Source of the DNA: Clostridia bacterium
GTDB lineage: Bacteria; Bacillota; Clostridia; Oscillospirales; Acutalibacteraceae
NCBI GenBank assembly: GCA_017410325.1
Contig: JAFQRA010000027.1
Span: forward strand, 1-64,000
Direction: 5' to 3'
DNA length: 64,000 nucleotides
The notes below the pieces were generated by a model that was not told where the DNA came from, did not search any database, and saw only the letters and a list, made by a program, of their open reading frames with translations. Shown piece after piece: positions 1 through 8,517 of this stretch; position 1 is the stretch's first letter; every line of letters begins with the position of its first letter. Made by a program: the position numbers and the translations under genes.

Positions 1-630
1 AAAGTCGGTAACTGAAAAACGCCCACGAGAAAGTTTTCTGAGCGACTCGTAAGATTTAGAATTCATATTCGCAATCTTTTCAGGTGACGAATAGTTTGCA
101 AGTATGTATAGCGCGGTGGTAGAAAACTTACCCTTAAAAAATGGCTTAAACTCGGGAAAAACCTTGTCCAATATATTTGTCAGCTCTACGAGTTGCCTGC
201 TTCGTTGCCGTATAAGGTTATCTCGAAATCTTGTTAGTGACTTTAGTTTCTCAGTGTGGTAAAATGATGGTGGATAGGGCTTGTACTCTACCGTCATCAG
301 ATAACGGGCAATCATCTCGCAGTCAATCGAATCGGTTTTGGTTTTTCTAAGAGATTTACTCTTAATGAAGCGATTGATTAACAGCGGATTAAACTCCATG
401 AATGTGGTGCTACACGATTCAAGAAAGAGTTTAAGGTTTGTACCGTAATGACCGGTAGATTCAAGCCCTATTCTTGTTTCTGTGCCAAGAGAGTCTAATA
501 ATGCTTTGAACTGCAAAAAGCCCTTGTGGTCATTTGCAAATGACCACGAGGGCGTGACAACATCACCAACGTCGTCAATTACAGCACAATCGTGTTTGAA
601 TTTAGAAATGTCGATTCCAATGTAATACAT
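1..630 (-). CDS. IS110-family transposase, 3' part missing at window edge
   Basis: The minus frame is open from ATG at 630 to the left edge, giving 210 residues of the N-terminal half. The product starts MYYIGIDIS. The RuvC-like DEDD set of IS110/Piv transposases is visible: D7 in GIDIS, E57 in LESTGHY, and D100 and D103 in KTDSIDCEMIARY. An AGGAGG ribosome site lies just upstream (635-641). The C-terminal Transposase_20 domain with its catalytic serine would lie beyond the window, so it cannot be said whether the gene is intact. IS110 enzymes recombine DNA guided by an RNA made from a non-coding end of the element; the leader at 631-870 is where that RNA would be for the IS110 subgroup. Confidence 0.93.
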   Translation of the reverse strand, partial: MYYIGIDISKFKHDCAVIDDVGDVVTPSWSFANDHKGFLQFKALLDSLGTETRIGLESTGHYGTNLKLFLESCSTTFMEFNPLLINRFIKSKSLRKTKTDSIDCEMIARYLMTVEYKPYPPSFYHTEKLKSLTRFRDNLIRQRSRQLVELTNILDKVFPEFKPFFKGKFSTTALYILANYSSPEKIANMNSKSYESLRKLSRGRFSVTDF

Positions 631-870
631 GGTTTCCTCCTTTACTTTTCTGCACTGCTGTTTTCCACAGACGGCTTGTCCTTGTATTCACGCAAATAAA
701 AACGTCAAAGCGTTAACTAACTGATTACCATTTCAGACAAACCACTGTGGTTTGAGTCACCTCGAACCAGTCTAAGCTGTAATGATATAGATACAAATCC
801 ACAGTGCTTGTCTTAATTATATCGCAGGTAGCTACTCCTGCAAATATAACCAATAATTTTAAGAAAGGAG
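631..870 (-). ncRNA. Candidate IS110 bridge RNA / left-end leader
   Basis: This is the non-coding stretch upstream of the transposase, read in the same direction. It contains clear hairpin-forming segments: caaacca/tggtttg with a 3-nt loop at 738-754, and gcagg/cctgc at 824-841 around the palindrome gtagctac (828-835). The block ccacagtg occurs at 799-806 and its complement within 742-750, so longer-range pairing is possible. In characterised IS110 elements the bridge RNA lies in the left end, 5' of the transposase gene. Exact ends, loops and guide segments cannot be set without the other element end. The assignment comes from position and hairpins, not a recognised RNA family. Confidence 0.4.
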
Positions 871-874
871 ACAC

Positions 875-906
875 AATTAAACCACCCCTTTCGAGATGGT
901 TTAATT
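875..906. repeat. Perfect 10-bp inverted repeat, 12-nt loop
   Basis: The arms aattaaacca (875-884) and tggtttaatt (897-906) pair perfectly. The repeat sits between an AAGGAG-like ribosome site (864-869) and the GTG start at 911. It may mark the IS110 element boundary, act as a weak AT-rich terminator, or bring the ribosome site close to the start when folded. Confidence 0.7.
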
Positions 907-910
907 ATAC

Positions 911-2266
911 GTGACAGGTATGAAAAGAGTTATTAAGTCAGCCGCAAAAGCCATCGGGCTTTTTATCGGTGGTATTATTTCGGTTCTCGCTTTGTGCTGC
1001 ATTATAACGCTTATATGGGGCGCAGTACAGGCAAACACGGGCACCGTAACGGAAAGCTTGCCCGAAACGCCCGAGGATTTCACGCCTGAAATAAGGCTGA
1101 TTGTATTCACCGATACCCACAACGAAAACGAAAATGTTGCCGATGCAATTGATACCGCCTACGCTTTATTTGACAACGACAGCGTTTACGCGGGCGTTGA
1201 TGCGTTTTTCGGCCTCGGCGATTTTTCAAGCATAGGCACCGAGCCCGATTATCAGGCTTACGTTGATACGCTTAAAGAGCACGTACGCGAGGAGACGGTA
1301 TGTATAAACGTTCTCGGAAACCACGAATTCAAGGCGGATGACTACAAGGAGCTTTTTGAGAAATATTTCCCTCACTCGCTTGACACCGTTACCCAAATCA
1401 ACGGCTTTACCTGCATTGCTTTTTCCGGTGAACGCTCGCTGACTGAATGGACCTATACCCCCAAAAGCCTTAAATGGTTAAGCGATGAAATCCACAAGGC
1501 TGAAGCCTCGTCAGGAAACAAGCCCGTGTTCGTTTTCCAGCATCCGCACCCCTTCGGCACGGTTTACGGCAGCACAATCTGGTGCACACCGCAGCTCAAT
1601 CCCGTATTTGCAGGGCACAGCAAGGTGATTAATTTTTCCGGACACTCGCATTTTCCGTTCAACGACCCGAGAAGCATAAATCAGACCTCCTACACTTCGG
1701 TTGGTGTCGGTGCAATGGCAAGATTCGAGCTTGACAAGAACTATATAGTCGGTCAGCACCCCGAGAGATACGAGGACGCTGCTCAGTTCTGCGTTGTTGA
1801 GGCAGACAGCAGCGGTGCCGTAAGGCTGAGAGGCTACGACCTTTTGTCGGACACGTATTTCTGCGATTATTACATTGAAAATATAAACGATCCCGACACC
1901 TTTGCCTATACATACAAAAATATGAAGGCGCACGACAAAACGCCCGTATTCGCCGCAGACGCAAAAGCTGACGTAAGCGTAACCGAAAACGGCGATTACA
2001 GAGTTTCGTTCACCGAGGCACAAGCTGCCGAAGGATATATAGTTCACAGCTACGAGGTTTCCGTATCCGACGAAAACGGTAACGGGATTTACAGCGATGA
2101 ATTTATTGCAACCTACTACATTGTCGATGAAGACGACACGCAAGGCTTTACGCTTGCAAAAGATATGCTTGAAGCAGGCAAAGCCTATAAGCTCACGGTA
2201 ACGGCCGAAAGTGCATACCACCGCAAGTCTGAGCCTGTAACACTTTCATTCACCGTACCCGAATAA
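911..2266 (+). CDS. Membrane-anchored calcineurin-like metallophosphoesterase with C-terminal FN3-like domain
   Basis: The 451-residue product has an N-terminal membrane segment (about residues 15-40), so the catalytic part should face outwards. The metallophosphoesterase motifs run in order: DTH (68-70), GLGDF (about 103), GNHEF (about 136), a histidine pair in QHPHPFG (about 210) and GHSHF (about 245). These ligate the two metals and hydrolyse a phosphoester; the substrate is unknown. The last 110 residues look like a fibronectin type III fold (YEVSVSDENG, YKLTVTAES). The GTG at 911 is taken as start; ATG at 920 is also possible, and neither has a ribosome site at normal linear spacing. The IS110 end lies directly upstream, so the native promoter may have been displaced. 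Confidence 0.88.
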   Translation: MTGMKRVIKSAAKAIGLFIGGIISVLALCCIITLIWGAVQANTGTVTESLPETPEDFTPEIRLIVFTDTHNENENVADAIDTAYALFDNDSVYAGVDAFFGLGDFSSIGTEPDYQAYVDTLKEHVREETVCINVLGNHEFKADDYKELFEKYFPHSLDTVTQINGFTCIAFSGERSLTEWTYTPKSLKWLSDEIHKAEASSGNKPVFVFQHPHPFGTVYGSTIWCTPQLNPVFAGHSKVINFSGHSHFPFNDPRSINQTSYTSVGVGAMARFELDKNYIVGQHPERYEDAAQFCVVEADSSGAVRLRGYDLLSDTYFCDYYIENINDPDTFAYTYKNMKAHDKTPVFAADAKADVSVTENGDYRVSFTEAQAAEGYIVHSYEVSVSDENGNGIYSDEFIATYYIVDEDDTQGFTLAKDMLEAGKAYKLTVTAESAYHRKSEPVTLSFTVPE

Positions 2267-2283
2267 TCCCGAACAAAAAACTT

Positions 2284-2325
2284 CCGCACATAACGGCGTT
2301 GTAACCGATATGTGCGGACTTTTTA
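2284..2325 (+). terminator. Rho-independent terminator
   Basis: The arms ccgcacata (2284-2292) and tatgtgcgg (2309-2317) form a 9-bp stem, followed by a T-rich tract (actttttaattt). It ends the metallophosphoesterase transcript. Confidence 0.85.
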
Positions 2326-2335
2326 ATTTCCGTAA

Positions 2336-3334
2336 TTATTTTTCAAAATACATTGCACCGCTCTGGGCAAAAATCAGCGGCGGCAACTTCATACCCTTTT
2401 GCTCGGGTATTCGGGAGGCAATGGCGTAGTCGTGGATTTTGCTGTAGAAAAATCCCGGCTCAAAAACGACGTGAGCGCACACAAATCCTTCTGTTTCAAC
2501 AGGCAGGGTTACGGAATAATCCCCCGTTTTCTTTGCGGTATATTCATAGCACAAGCCGCGGGAATTAAAGACCATCAGCTTATGGTTACGGCGCAGCTTT
2601 TTGACGTTTATTGTAACTGTTGTATCTTCCGTGAGCTTGACGGTATCGCCGAGTCTGCTTTCACCGCTGACAATATCGACGAAGGTTGTTCCCACTTCAA
2701 AGCAAATAGTCGTATGTCCGTTGACGATTGCTTCAAGTATATCCTCGGGAGAATTCGATTTGGCATAAACGTATGTAACCGGCCAGGTGAGAAGATTTGT
2801 AACAACGTAGTCCTTGTGATAATCGCTGCCGCCGACAACGGGAAGCTTAAAGCCGTTGCGAAGCTGCTCGTGCCACCACTCGGTGCACTCAAGGTTATCG
2901 TAGTGAGTGGGAGCATTCCACACTTCGAGCACGTCAACGTCTGCCGCGTTCTTTTCCCATCTCCACGGGCACTGCTTACAATGCGGATGGTTCATACAGA
3001 TAACCGCACCGCGTTTTTTTGCCTCGTCCTTGATTCGCAGAAAATCCTCGTAGGTTTCGCAGGAATCATAATCCTCGCGGTCGATAACGTCCTTAACGCC
3101 CCACATATTGCAGTGGCCGCCCCTTTTGGTAAGCTCTGCGCCGTAAATAAGGGTAAGTCCGTCAACCTCGGGAAGCTCCTCACAGTTTACGTTGTGGTCG
3201 GTAATCATAAGGAAATCGAGCTTATTCTTTTTCGCCTTTTCAATAACCTGCTCCAAGGTGAGTCCGCCGTCGGAAGCAGTTGTGTGGCAATGCGGCACAC
3301 CGACATACCATTTGTAATTTTCGTAGCCCATCAT
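2336..3334 (-). CDS. PHP-domain metal-dependent phosphoesterase (CehA/McbA-like)
   Basis: The 332-residue protein carries the polymerase/histidinol-phosphatase signature: HCH at residues 15-17 followed by TASDGG, then ITDHN (about 45), MNHPHC (about 118) and GSDYH (about 170). These supply the histidines and aspartates of a multinuclear metal site that hydrolyses phosphoesters. A C-terminal beta-rich region (about 215-332) follows. The start is one of two adjacent ATGs, with AAGGGG just upstream. A good promoter lies at 3372-3400. The physiological substrate is unknown; two other PHP proteins occur in this window. Confidence 0.87.
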   Translation of the reverse strand: MMGYENYKWYVGVPHCHTTASDGGLTLEQVIEKAKKNKLDFLMITDHNVNCEELPEVDGLTLIYGAELTKRGGHCNMWGVKDVIDREDYDSCETYEDFLRIKDEAKKRGAVICMNHPHCKQCPWRWEKNAADVDVLEVWNAPTHYDNLECTEWWHEQLRNGFKLPVVGGSDYHKDYVVTNLLTWPVTYVYAKSNSPEDILEAIVNGHTTICFEVGTTFVDIVSGESRLGDTVKLTEDTTVTINVKKLRRNHKLMVFNSRGLCYEYTAKKTGDYSVTLPVETEGFVCAHVVFEPGFFYSKIHDYAIASRIPEQKGMKLPPLIFAQSGAMYFEK

Positions 3335-3371
3335 AATTCCCCTTTTGCACTGTTATTTTTTCTACAGCAAT

Positions 3372-3400
3372 ATTATATACTAAAATAATTCTGTTTTCAA
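3372..3400 (-). promoter_or_regulatory. Sigma-A promoter for the PHP gene
   Basis: On the minus strand TTGAAA (3395-3400) and TATAAT (3372-3377) are separated by 17 bp, about 40 bp upstream of the start at 3334. Confidence 0.7.
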
Positions 3401-3427
3401 CATAAAAAAATCCGTAAAAAAAGATAT

Positions 3428-3493
3428 CATTCCGAATGAAACGAAGAAGTTTAAAGCAGGCCCGCAAAAACCTCTTTGTCCGAATTCGGAATG
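3428..3493. repeat. Intergenic inverted repeat (cattccgaat / attcggaatg)
   Basis: Perfect 10-bp arms lie at 3428-3437 and 3484-3493, extendable to 11 bp. The layout matches the inverted repeat at 45401-45449 (catcctgaac...gttcaggatg). It lies just past the 3' end of the 3509-5371 gene and may help end transcription. Confidence 0.7.
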
Positions 3494-3508
3494 ACATAAT
3501 TATTTGTT

Positions 3509-5371
3509 TTATTCAATAATATCAGGCAGCATAAGTCCCATTAAAATTTCGGCGTTTGTCCAGCCTGACTCGCTGCATTTTGCCGCCCAGCCGACGTCGT
3601 GAGGGCAGGCATAAACCTCGCCCATATCCATATCAAACGCTCTGCACCAGCTTCCCGCTGTTTTCGGGTCGTCCGAGTGCACCTGCGTTTTAACAAAGAA
3701 AGCAGAAATATCACGCCACAAATCATAAAACCGTTTGTCGCCCGTAACGCTGTGTGCAACGGCAAAGCCCACGGGCAGCCAGTTGACCGAATAGAGCAAA
3801 TCCGCAACGGGGTCGCCGTTATGGGTAAGCAGTGAGCATTCTCCGTCGGACTCACGGGAGAAATTTGCCTTGTAGCCCGTGTCCCACTCATAATAGCCGC
3901 CGCAGGGATGGCGGTACTTTACAAGGTCATCGGTAACACGGTAAAGCATAGCTCTGTGTGCTTCGTCCTTGGTCACGCCATACAGCACGGCAAGAGGCAA
4001 GACAAGGCGGCAAAGCTCCTGCGTTTCGCTCTGCTCACGCTTTGTTTCGGGGTATAGCGACATAATAGTTTCAAGACCCCGTTTGCCGACCTCAAGATAT
4101 TTTTCATTGCCGCCGATTTTATAGGCAAGCAGCAAGGCAGCGTGGTAGTAGGCGTTATAGTGTGCCGAGGGAAGACCGTTTTCGGCCCGGGAAAGCTCAA
4201 GGATTGCGCTTTCGGTTAACTTGCAGGCATCGGTACGCATAACACGGCAGCCGTCCTTTGCGGTTGTTTTCACAAGAAAATCAAGTGCACGGCAGATATC
4301 GGGAAAACGCCGTGTATCCCCGAAATAAAGGCAGTTATAAAGCTCCGGCAGAATTGCACGGGCAACGTCATCCTGATAGCAGACCTCCCAGCCCGTATCA
4401 GTCCAGCGCACCATACCGTCAAGCAGTCCGCCTTTAACCGTCATCGGCCCGAAAACGAAGCTGCTCAGGTTTTCGGCAATTTGCAAGCACCCGTCATCGC
4501 CGTAAATTTTACCGTAAAAGCGGAAAGCACCCGATGCTTCGCCGCAACAGTCCGTCCTTACCGTGTCGGCGGTAAGCTGAACACCGTCGGGGAAAGTGTT
4601 GTGGCGCAGACCCTCTTTTATGCCGCCGTTACCCACATCAACCAGATAACGGCTCAGCCACTCAACGCCCTGCTTTATTGCTTCCTTGCGCTGACGTTCA
4701 AACACGGCACAGTCGGAAAAATCTTCGCTAAACCGGTGGCTCGCGGCAGACTCGGGAAAACGGGCAGGCTTATTACCCGTCAGCCATTCGGCAATAAACG
4801 AAACGAGGCTTTCCCACGCTTTGCGCGGCGCAAAACGGGCACGGCTGAAATTGTGAAGCTCAAAGCCGCACATCATAACGTTTTCGCCAAGCAGCCACAG
4901 CGCAGGGTCGCCGTCCGAAAGCAGCTCCCCGCAAGTAGCCTGCACTTTTGTGTGGGCAACCACACGTTCACGGTAAACGAGCAGAATTTTCTGCTCGGGC
5001 ACGGTGTACCACGGGCGCATTGTACGGTTACTGCCGTCATCGAGCAAATCGCCCGTTTCAAGCCCGGTGATTTCATTGCCGATTACAACAAGACGGCTGC
5101 GTGTGGTATCGGGAAGCTCCTCGGAATAAACGCCGCCCCAGCTGTTAAGTCCTTGTGTGAAAAGCCGTTTGCCCACGGCAACCTCGGCTTCAAGGCTGAC
5201 ACGCAGACGCGGGTCAAGCACCCTGCCGTTTGCAAGCACGGCAAAGGCATCGAATTCACCGAGAGAAACGCCGACAGCCTGCTGAATCGTTATACGTGTG
5301 ATTTCAACGCCACAGCTATCAAACACAAGGCTCAAATCGCAGTCACAGTCAGCCAGCAGTAAAAGTTTCAT
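3509..5371 (-). CDS. Uncharacterised (alpha/alpha)6 glycosidase-like protein
   Basis: This 620-residue soluble protein has no signal peptide. The first ~200 residues look like an alpha/beta domain (MKLLLLADCDCDLSLVF; VVIGNEITGLE; WLLGENVMMCGFELHNFSRA), reminiscent of the glutaminase-like domains attached to some glycosidases. From about 225 the sequence is helical with paired aromatic and Gly-rich turns (EWLSRYLVDVGNGG, YNAYYHAALLLAYKIGG, CGGYYEWDTGY), typical of six-hairpin glycosidase barrels. I cannot assign a GH family or catalytic acids. Ribosome-site match is weak (GGGTAGG). It stands alone between two intergenic regions. A cytoplasmic glycoside hydrolase or epimerase-like enzyme is the best inference. 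Confidence 0.6.
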   Translation of the reverse strand: MKLLLLADCDCDLSLVFDSCGVEITRITIQQAVGVSLGEFDAFAVLANGRVLDPRLRVSLEAEVAVGKRLFTQGLNSWGGVYSEELPDTTRSRLVVIGNEITGLETGDLLDDGSNRTMRPWYTVPEQKILLVYRERVVAHTKVQATCGELLSDGDPALWLLGENVMMCGFELHNFSRARFAPRKAWESLVSFIAEWLTGNKPARFPESAASHRFSEDFSDCAVFERQRKEAIKQGVEWLSRYLVDVGNGGIKEGLRHNTFPDGVQLTADTVRTDCCGEASGAFRFYGKIYGDDGCLQIAENLSSFVFGPMTVKGGLLDGMVRWTDTGWEVCYQDDVARAILPELYNCLYFGDTRRFPDICRALDFLVKTTAKDGCRVMRTDACKLTESAILELSRAENGLPSAHYNAYYHAALLLAYKIGGNEKYLEVGKRGLETIMSLYPETKREQSETQELCRLVLPLAVLYGVTKDEAHRAMLYRVTDDLVKYRHPCGGYYEWDTGYKANFSRESDGECSLLTHNGDPVADLLYSVNWLPVGFAVAHSVTGDKRFYDLWRDISAFFVKTQVHSDDPKTAGSWCRAFDMDMGEVYACPHDVGWAAKCSESGWTNAEILMGLMLPDIIE

Positions 5372-5442
5372 TGCCTACCCACCCCGAATGTAAAATATTA
5401 TCAATAAAATATTAGCACGAAACGGAAAAGTTTACAATAGCT

Positions 5443-6192
5443 TTATAAGCCTTCCTCACATTCGGAAAGAATTGCCGTAATCTGTTTGGCCTTTTCAAGA
5501 TAAAGCGGATTATTTTCCGTTTCGCTGAGTGCCGTCAGGTGGTGCGTTATATCCCAGGCAAGCGGCTTGAGTGCCGATTTTGCAACCGCACGCTTTTCCT
5601 CACCCTCAAGGAAATACACGAGAGCATTTTCCCTTGATTTATAAAGGTTCGGCAGCTTTTTCGCCTGTCCTATTGCCTTTTCGTGCTCGCCGATTTTTTG
5701 GTAGGCAAAGCAGATATTGTAAAGCGTTGCACCGCGCACCTCACAGTCGGGGCAGAAGTTTATAATCTGCTCCTGCACAGCTATTGACCGACGCAAGTTT
5801 TTTTCTTTCTCCTCAGGCGAAGTGCCGATTTTTTCAAGCGAGGTTGAAAGCTGAACGAGCAAAAGCGCGTCATTCGGGAAGCTTTTGAGTGCTTCCTTCA
5901 TCAGCTCAACGTTTTCACCGTGCAGACCGTTTTTGTTGTTATAAGCCCAGGTGCTGTTGATTTCATCGTATCTGCTTTTCTTTTCCCGTTCACTCACGCC
6001 GAGCAATTCATCCACACTGATACCGAAATAGTGTGCCAGGGCGGGAAGCAGCTCAATATCGGGGTAGCCTTCTCCCCTCTCCCACTTACTGACAGACTGC
6101 GAGGATATGCCAAGATGCGTTGCAACCTCCTCCTGAGTAAGACTGCGTTCAAGACGAATCCGTCTGATATTTTCACCGATTGAAAGATTCAT
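5443..6192 (-). CDS. XRE-family transcriptional regulator with TPR-like C-terminus
   Basis: Start is ATG at 6192, chosen because GGAGG lies 8 nt upstream; the reading frame continues to 6312 but lacks a ribosome site there. The 249-residue protein begins with a Cro/CI helix-turn-helix (residues about 5-60: LTQEEVATHLGIS, SVSKWERGEGYPDIELL), then SVDELLG, a linker, and a helical region (about 110-240) resembling TPR repeats (YNICFAYQKIGEHEKAIGQA). Such regulators often use the TPR part to sense a peptide or metabolite; no ligand can be named. A second XRE regulator lies just downstream. Confidence 0.85.
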   Translation of the reverse strand: MNLSIGENIRRIRLERSLTQEEVATHLGISSQSVSKWERGEGYPDIELLPALAHYFGISVDELLGVSEREKKSRYDEINSTWAYNNKNGLHGENVELMKEALKSFPNDALLLVQLSTSLEKIGTSPEEKEKNLRRSIAVQEQIINFCPDCEVRGATLYNICFAYQKIGEHEKAIGQAKKLPNLYKSRENALVYFLEGEEKRAVAKSALKPLAWDITHHLTALSETENNPLYLEKAKQITAILSECEEGL

Positions 6193-6223
6193 AAAATCAA
6201 CCTCCGTTTTTGTTTGTGATGTT

Positions 6224-6252
6224 ACTATATAAAAATCTTGCGTAATGTTCAA
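6224..6252 (-). promoter_or_regulatory. Sigma-A promoter for the XRE regulator
   Basis: TTGAAC (6247-6252) and TATAGT (6224-6229) on the minus strand are 17 bp apart, about 32 bp upstream of the start at 6192. Confidence 0.55.
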
Positions 6253-6324
6253 TAACCGCTTCGGGGAACGGTTTATACCGTTGGTTGATAAATTAGGGTC
6301 TGTCGAGGACAAACAATGCGTAAT

Positions 6325-6924
6325 TCACCTTTTCAATAACACGGCTTTTATTACAAGTATGAAAAATGCGACAACGGCGGCATAGACCGCTCTTGTTACG
6401 GTGAGAAAAAGCACTGTCAGAATATTCAGCATAACGGATATTTCCGTCAGAATTTTATTTGGCTTTTCTGCGTTTATTCTTGTGAGTATCAGTTTAACAA
6501 GCCCCGATAGAATAAGCGCGGCAAACATAACGGCGTAAACAGCCTTGCTCACTGTTGAAACGTCGGAAACGCCGAACAGATTCACCGAATAAACGAAGCC
6601 GTTGACAGTATTGGGATAAAGAGGCAGGATAACAAGCAAAAGGGACAGCAAATCGGCAAACCCGAAAAGCAAATCACAAATTTTTCTGACATCTGCCTTT
6701 TTCTCCCTTTCGGCAATTGACAGCAGTTTTTCGCCCGAGAGAAGCTCGTCAACTGTAACCGAAAAGAATTTTGCAAGCTCCTTCAACGACTCGATATTCG
6801 GATATCCCCTGCCCGATTCCCATTTGGAAACAGCTGCCCTTGAGACGAAAAGAAGCTCTGCCAATTCCTCTTGGGTAAGTCCACGGTTTTTTCTCAATTC
6901 CTGTAATTTTTCATTGAACTCCAT
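6325..6924 (-). CDS. XRE-family regulator with membrane-spanning C-terminus
   Basis: Residues 1-65 form a helix-turn-helix (LTQEELAELLFVSRAAVSKW, GRGYPNIESLKELAKFFSVT, VDELL). From about 80 the 199-residue protein is strongly hydrophobic with about four membrane helices (ADLLSLLLVILPLYP; AVYAVMFAALILSGLVKLIL; EISVMLNILTVLFLTVTRAV; AVVAFFILVIKAVLL). It is thus a DNA-binding protein held at the membrane. Its ATG overlaps the stop of the upstream PAP2 gene by one base, so the two are translationally coupled and probably act on the same envelope process. Confidence 0.85.
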   Translation of the reverse strand: MEFNEKLQELRKNRGLTQEELAELLFVSRAAVSKWESGRGYPNIESLKELAKFFSVTVDELLSGEKLLSIAEREKKADVRKICDLLFGFADLLSLLLVILPLYPNTVNGFVYSVNLFGVSDVSTVSKAVYAVMFAALILSGLVKLILTRINAEKPNKILTEISVMLNILTVLFLTVTRAVYAAVVAFFILVIKAVLLKR

Positions 6925-7592
6925 TAAACACCAATCTCCTGTTTTTCAGTAAAAATAACGGCTGATTCATAAACAAGGAACAGCCCTGCACCCAAAAGAG
7001 CCGCACCGACAATATCGCTGAGCCAATGAACGCCCGAAATCAGCCTGCCTGCAACCATAAGGGCAGAAAACAAAAGCGTAAATATATTTATTGCTCTTAT
7101 TATTCTCTTGCTTTTCAGCCTGCGGTTGCAAAGAAAGGCAAACGAGGGCATAACACACAGCACGAGCAGGGTTGTTGACGAGGGATAAGAAGCCTCTGCC
7201 GCACCGTTTATCAGCACGGGGCGGTAATTTATGGGTATCATTTCAAAAAACAGATAGCACAGCACTACAACAACGTAATACACACCGGAAACGATAATAT
7301 CCGAATCAACCCTCGATAAACTTTTCCGTTTCACAAGCTGAACAAAGCCGACCGCACCGAAAAAGGCACAAGCCGCAAGCGGCACAAGCCCCAGCCAATC
7401 CGTAACGGTATAAAGGGACATATTCACGCCCGTTAGCCAATGAAACCGAGTGTTAAGCACCGCAAAGCCGATATCCGTACCGTTAACGCCGACGCTTTGA
7501 ACGTCAAGAGTTTTAATCAGCAACGTCCATACGGCAAACGCACTTAAAAACAAAGTTCCCGTAATCAATAGTTTTTTTGCTTTTACTTTCAT
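6924..7592 (-). CDS. PAP2-family membrane phosphatase
   Basis: Start is ATG at 7592 (AGAAAGGAT upstream); the frame is open further to 7706 but without support. The 222-residue membrane protein has about five helices. The PAP2 signature is partly conserved: YPSSTT (motif 2, with T where PSGH enzymes have H) and GRLISGVHWLSDIVGA (motif 3, with catalytic His and Asp). The family removes phosphate from lipid phosphates or undecaprenyl pyrophosphate. The stop shares a base with the start of the membrane XRE regulator. Motif 1 (KxxxxxxRP) is not obvious, although NYRPVLINGAAEASYP may hold its remnant. Confidence 0.75.
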   Translation of the reverse strand: MKVKAKKLLITGTLFLSAFAVWTLLIKTLDVQSVGVNGTDIGFAVLNTRFHWLTGVNMSLYTVTDWLGLVPLAACAFFGAVGFVQLVKRKSLSRVDSDIIVSGVYYVVVVLCYLFFEMIPINYRPVLINGAAEASYPSSTTLLVLCVMPSFAFLCNRRLKSKRIIRAINIFTLLFSALMVAGRLISGVHWLSDIVGAALLGAGLFLVYESAVIFTEKQEIGV

Positions 7593-7709
7593 TTTTAAAA
7601 ATCCTTTCTGTTTTCGCCTTCGTGATAAGAAAAGGTTAACAGAAAGCTGAACGGATTTAAAGTATTTTACCGTAGCGGCCGTGATACTTTTCGTAGCAAA
7701 GGCCAAAAT

Positions 7710-8459
7710 TCACTTTTTTATTCCTTTATAAATATAATAGGGCTTTGAGAAAATGTATTGGTTTTGCTTTTGCGCCGTGTTCAGGTTTTCAATGAATTCA
7801 GCATATTCTTTTTTGCTTAATGCACCTGTGTTATTTTCATATAGCCACGCAATATCAAGGCTTAAATCATAGCCGAAGGTTCCTTCCTTATATTCGGTTT
7901 CGACCTCGTTATGAACGCTTACCGTGCTTTCAAACAGACCTGTCTTATTGAAAAAGCCGTACATTCTCCTGCCAATCCAGCTGTCCAGGTCATCCATCCA
8001 CGGCTGTTTCGTTTTGGCGTAGGCGTGAACGGCTTTGGAAATCAGCTCCTTGTTTTTTCCGTTATAGCAAACGCTGTCCCAATCGCAGTTTACGGAAACC
8101 ACCGTTCCGCCTTGCTTTAAAATCCTGTGAATTTCTCCGACAAGGAAGTCCTTGTCCGACACGCACTCAAACATATCCTTTGTAAAAACCAAATCAAAGC
8201 TGCAGTCGGCAAAGTCCAGCTTTTTTGAGCAGTCCATAACCTTCAGCTCAATCGGCTTACCATACTCAACGTCATTAAAACGTTTGTCGGTTATATCCAC
8301 ACCAGCGGCTGTTTTGATTTTATCGGGAAACGCTTCCAGAAAGGCCAAAAGAAAGCCGGCATCCTTACAGCCCAAATCGGCAACCGTGGCATTGTCGGGT
8401 AAATCTGTCTGCTCCGAAATTACTTTGAATAAAGACGAATATTTAAAGTTACTGTTCAT
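7710..8459 (-). CDS. Class I SAM-dependent methyltransferase under attenuator control
   Basis: The 249-residue protein has a Rossmann methyltransferase core: VADLGCKDAGFL (SAM motif I, about residues 27-38), GVDITDKRF (motif II), DFADCSFDLVFTKDMFECV (motif IV) and LKQGGTVVSVNCDW (motif V/VI). The C-terminal ~120 residues are helical and lack a recognised domain. AAGGAG lies 9 nt before the ATG. The gene has a full 5' regulatory leader (8484-8684) with its own promoter, an 11-codon leader peptide and a terminator, a layout typical of genes induced by ribosome-targeting drugs. The methyl acceptor (rRNA, drug or small molecule) cannot be told from sequence. Confidence 0.85.
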   Translation of the reverse strand: MNSNFKYSSLFKVISEQTDLPDNATVADLGCKDAGFLLAFLEAFPDKIKTAAGVDITDKRFNDVEYGKPIELKVMDCSKKLDFADCSFDLVFTKDMFECVSDKDFLVGEIHRILKQGGTVVSVNCDWDSVCYNGKNKELISKAVHAYAKTKQPWMDDLDSWIGRRMYGFFNKTGLFESTVSVHNEVETEYKEGTFGYDLSLDIAWLYENNTGALSKKEYAEFIENLNTAQKQNQYIFSKPYYIYKGIKK

Positions 8460-8483
8460 TTTAAAATCTCCTTAATAAATAAT

Positions 8484-8517
8484 AAAAAACTGTCAACAGC
8501 TTATGCGCCGCTGACAG
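8484..8517 (-). terminator. Intrinsic terminator in the methyltransferase leader
   Basis: In the minus-strand transcript the stem uses 8512-8517/8490-8495 (CUGUCA/UGACAG), with inner pairing available between 8510-8513 and 8497-8500, then a run of six U (8489-8484). It lies between promoter and gene, so it must be read through for expression. Confidence 0.85.

Noticed and set aside
2399..3388. 329-codon plus-strand open frame opposite the PHP gene
   Set aside because: The minus-strand product has a full PHP motif set and promoter; the plus frame has none.
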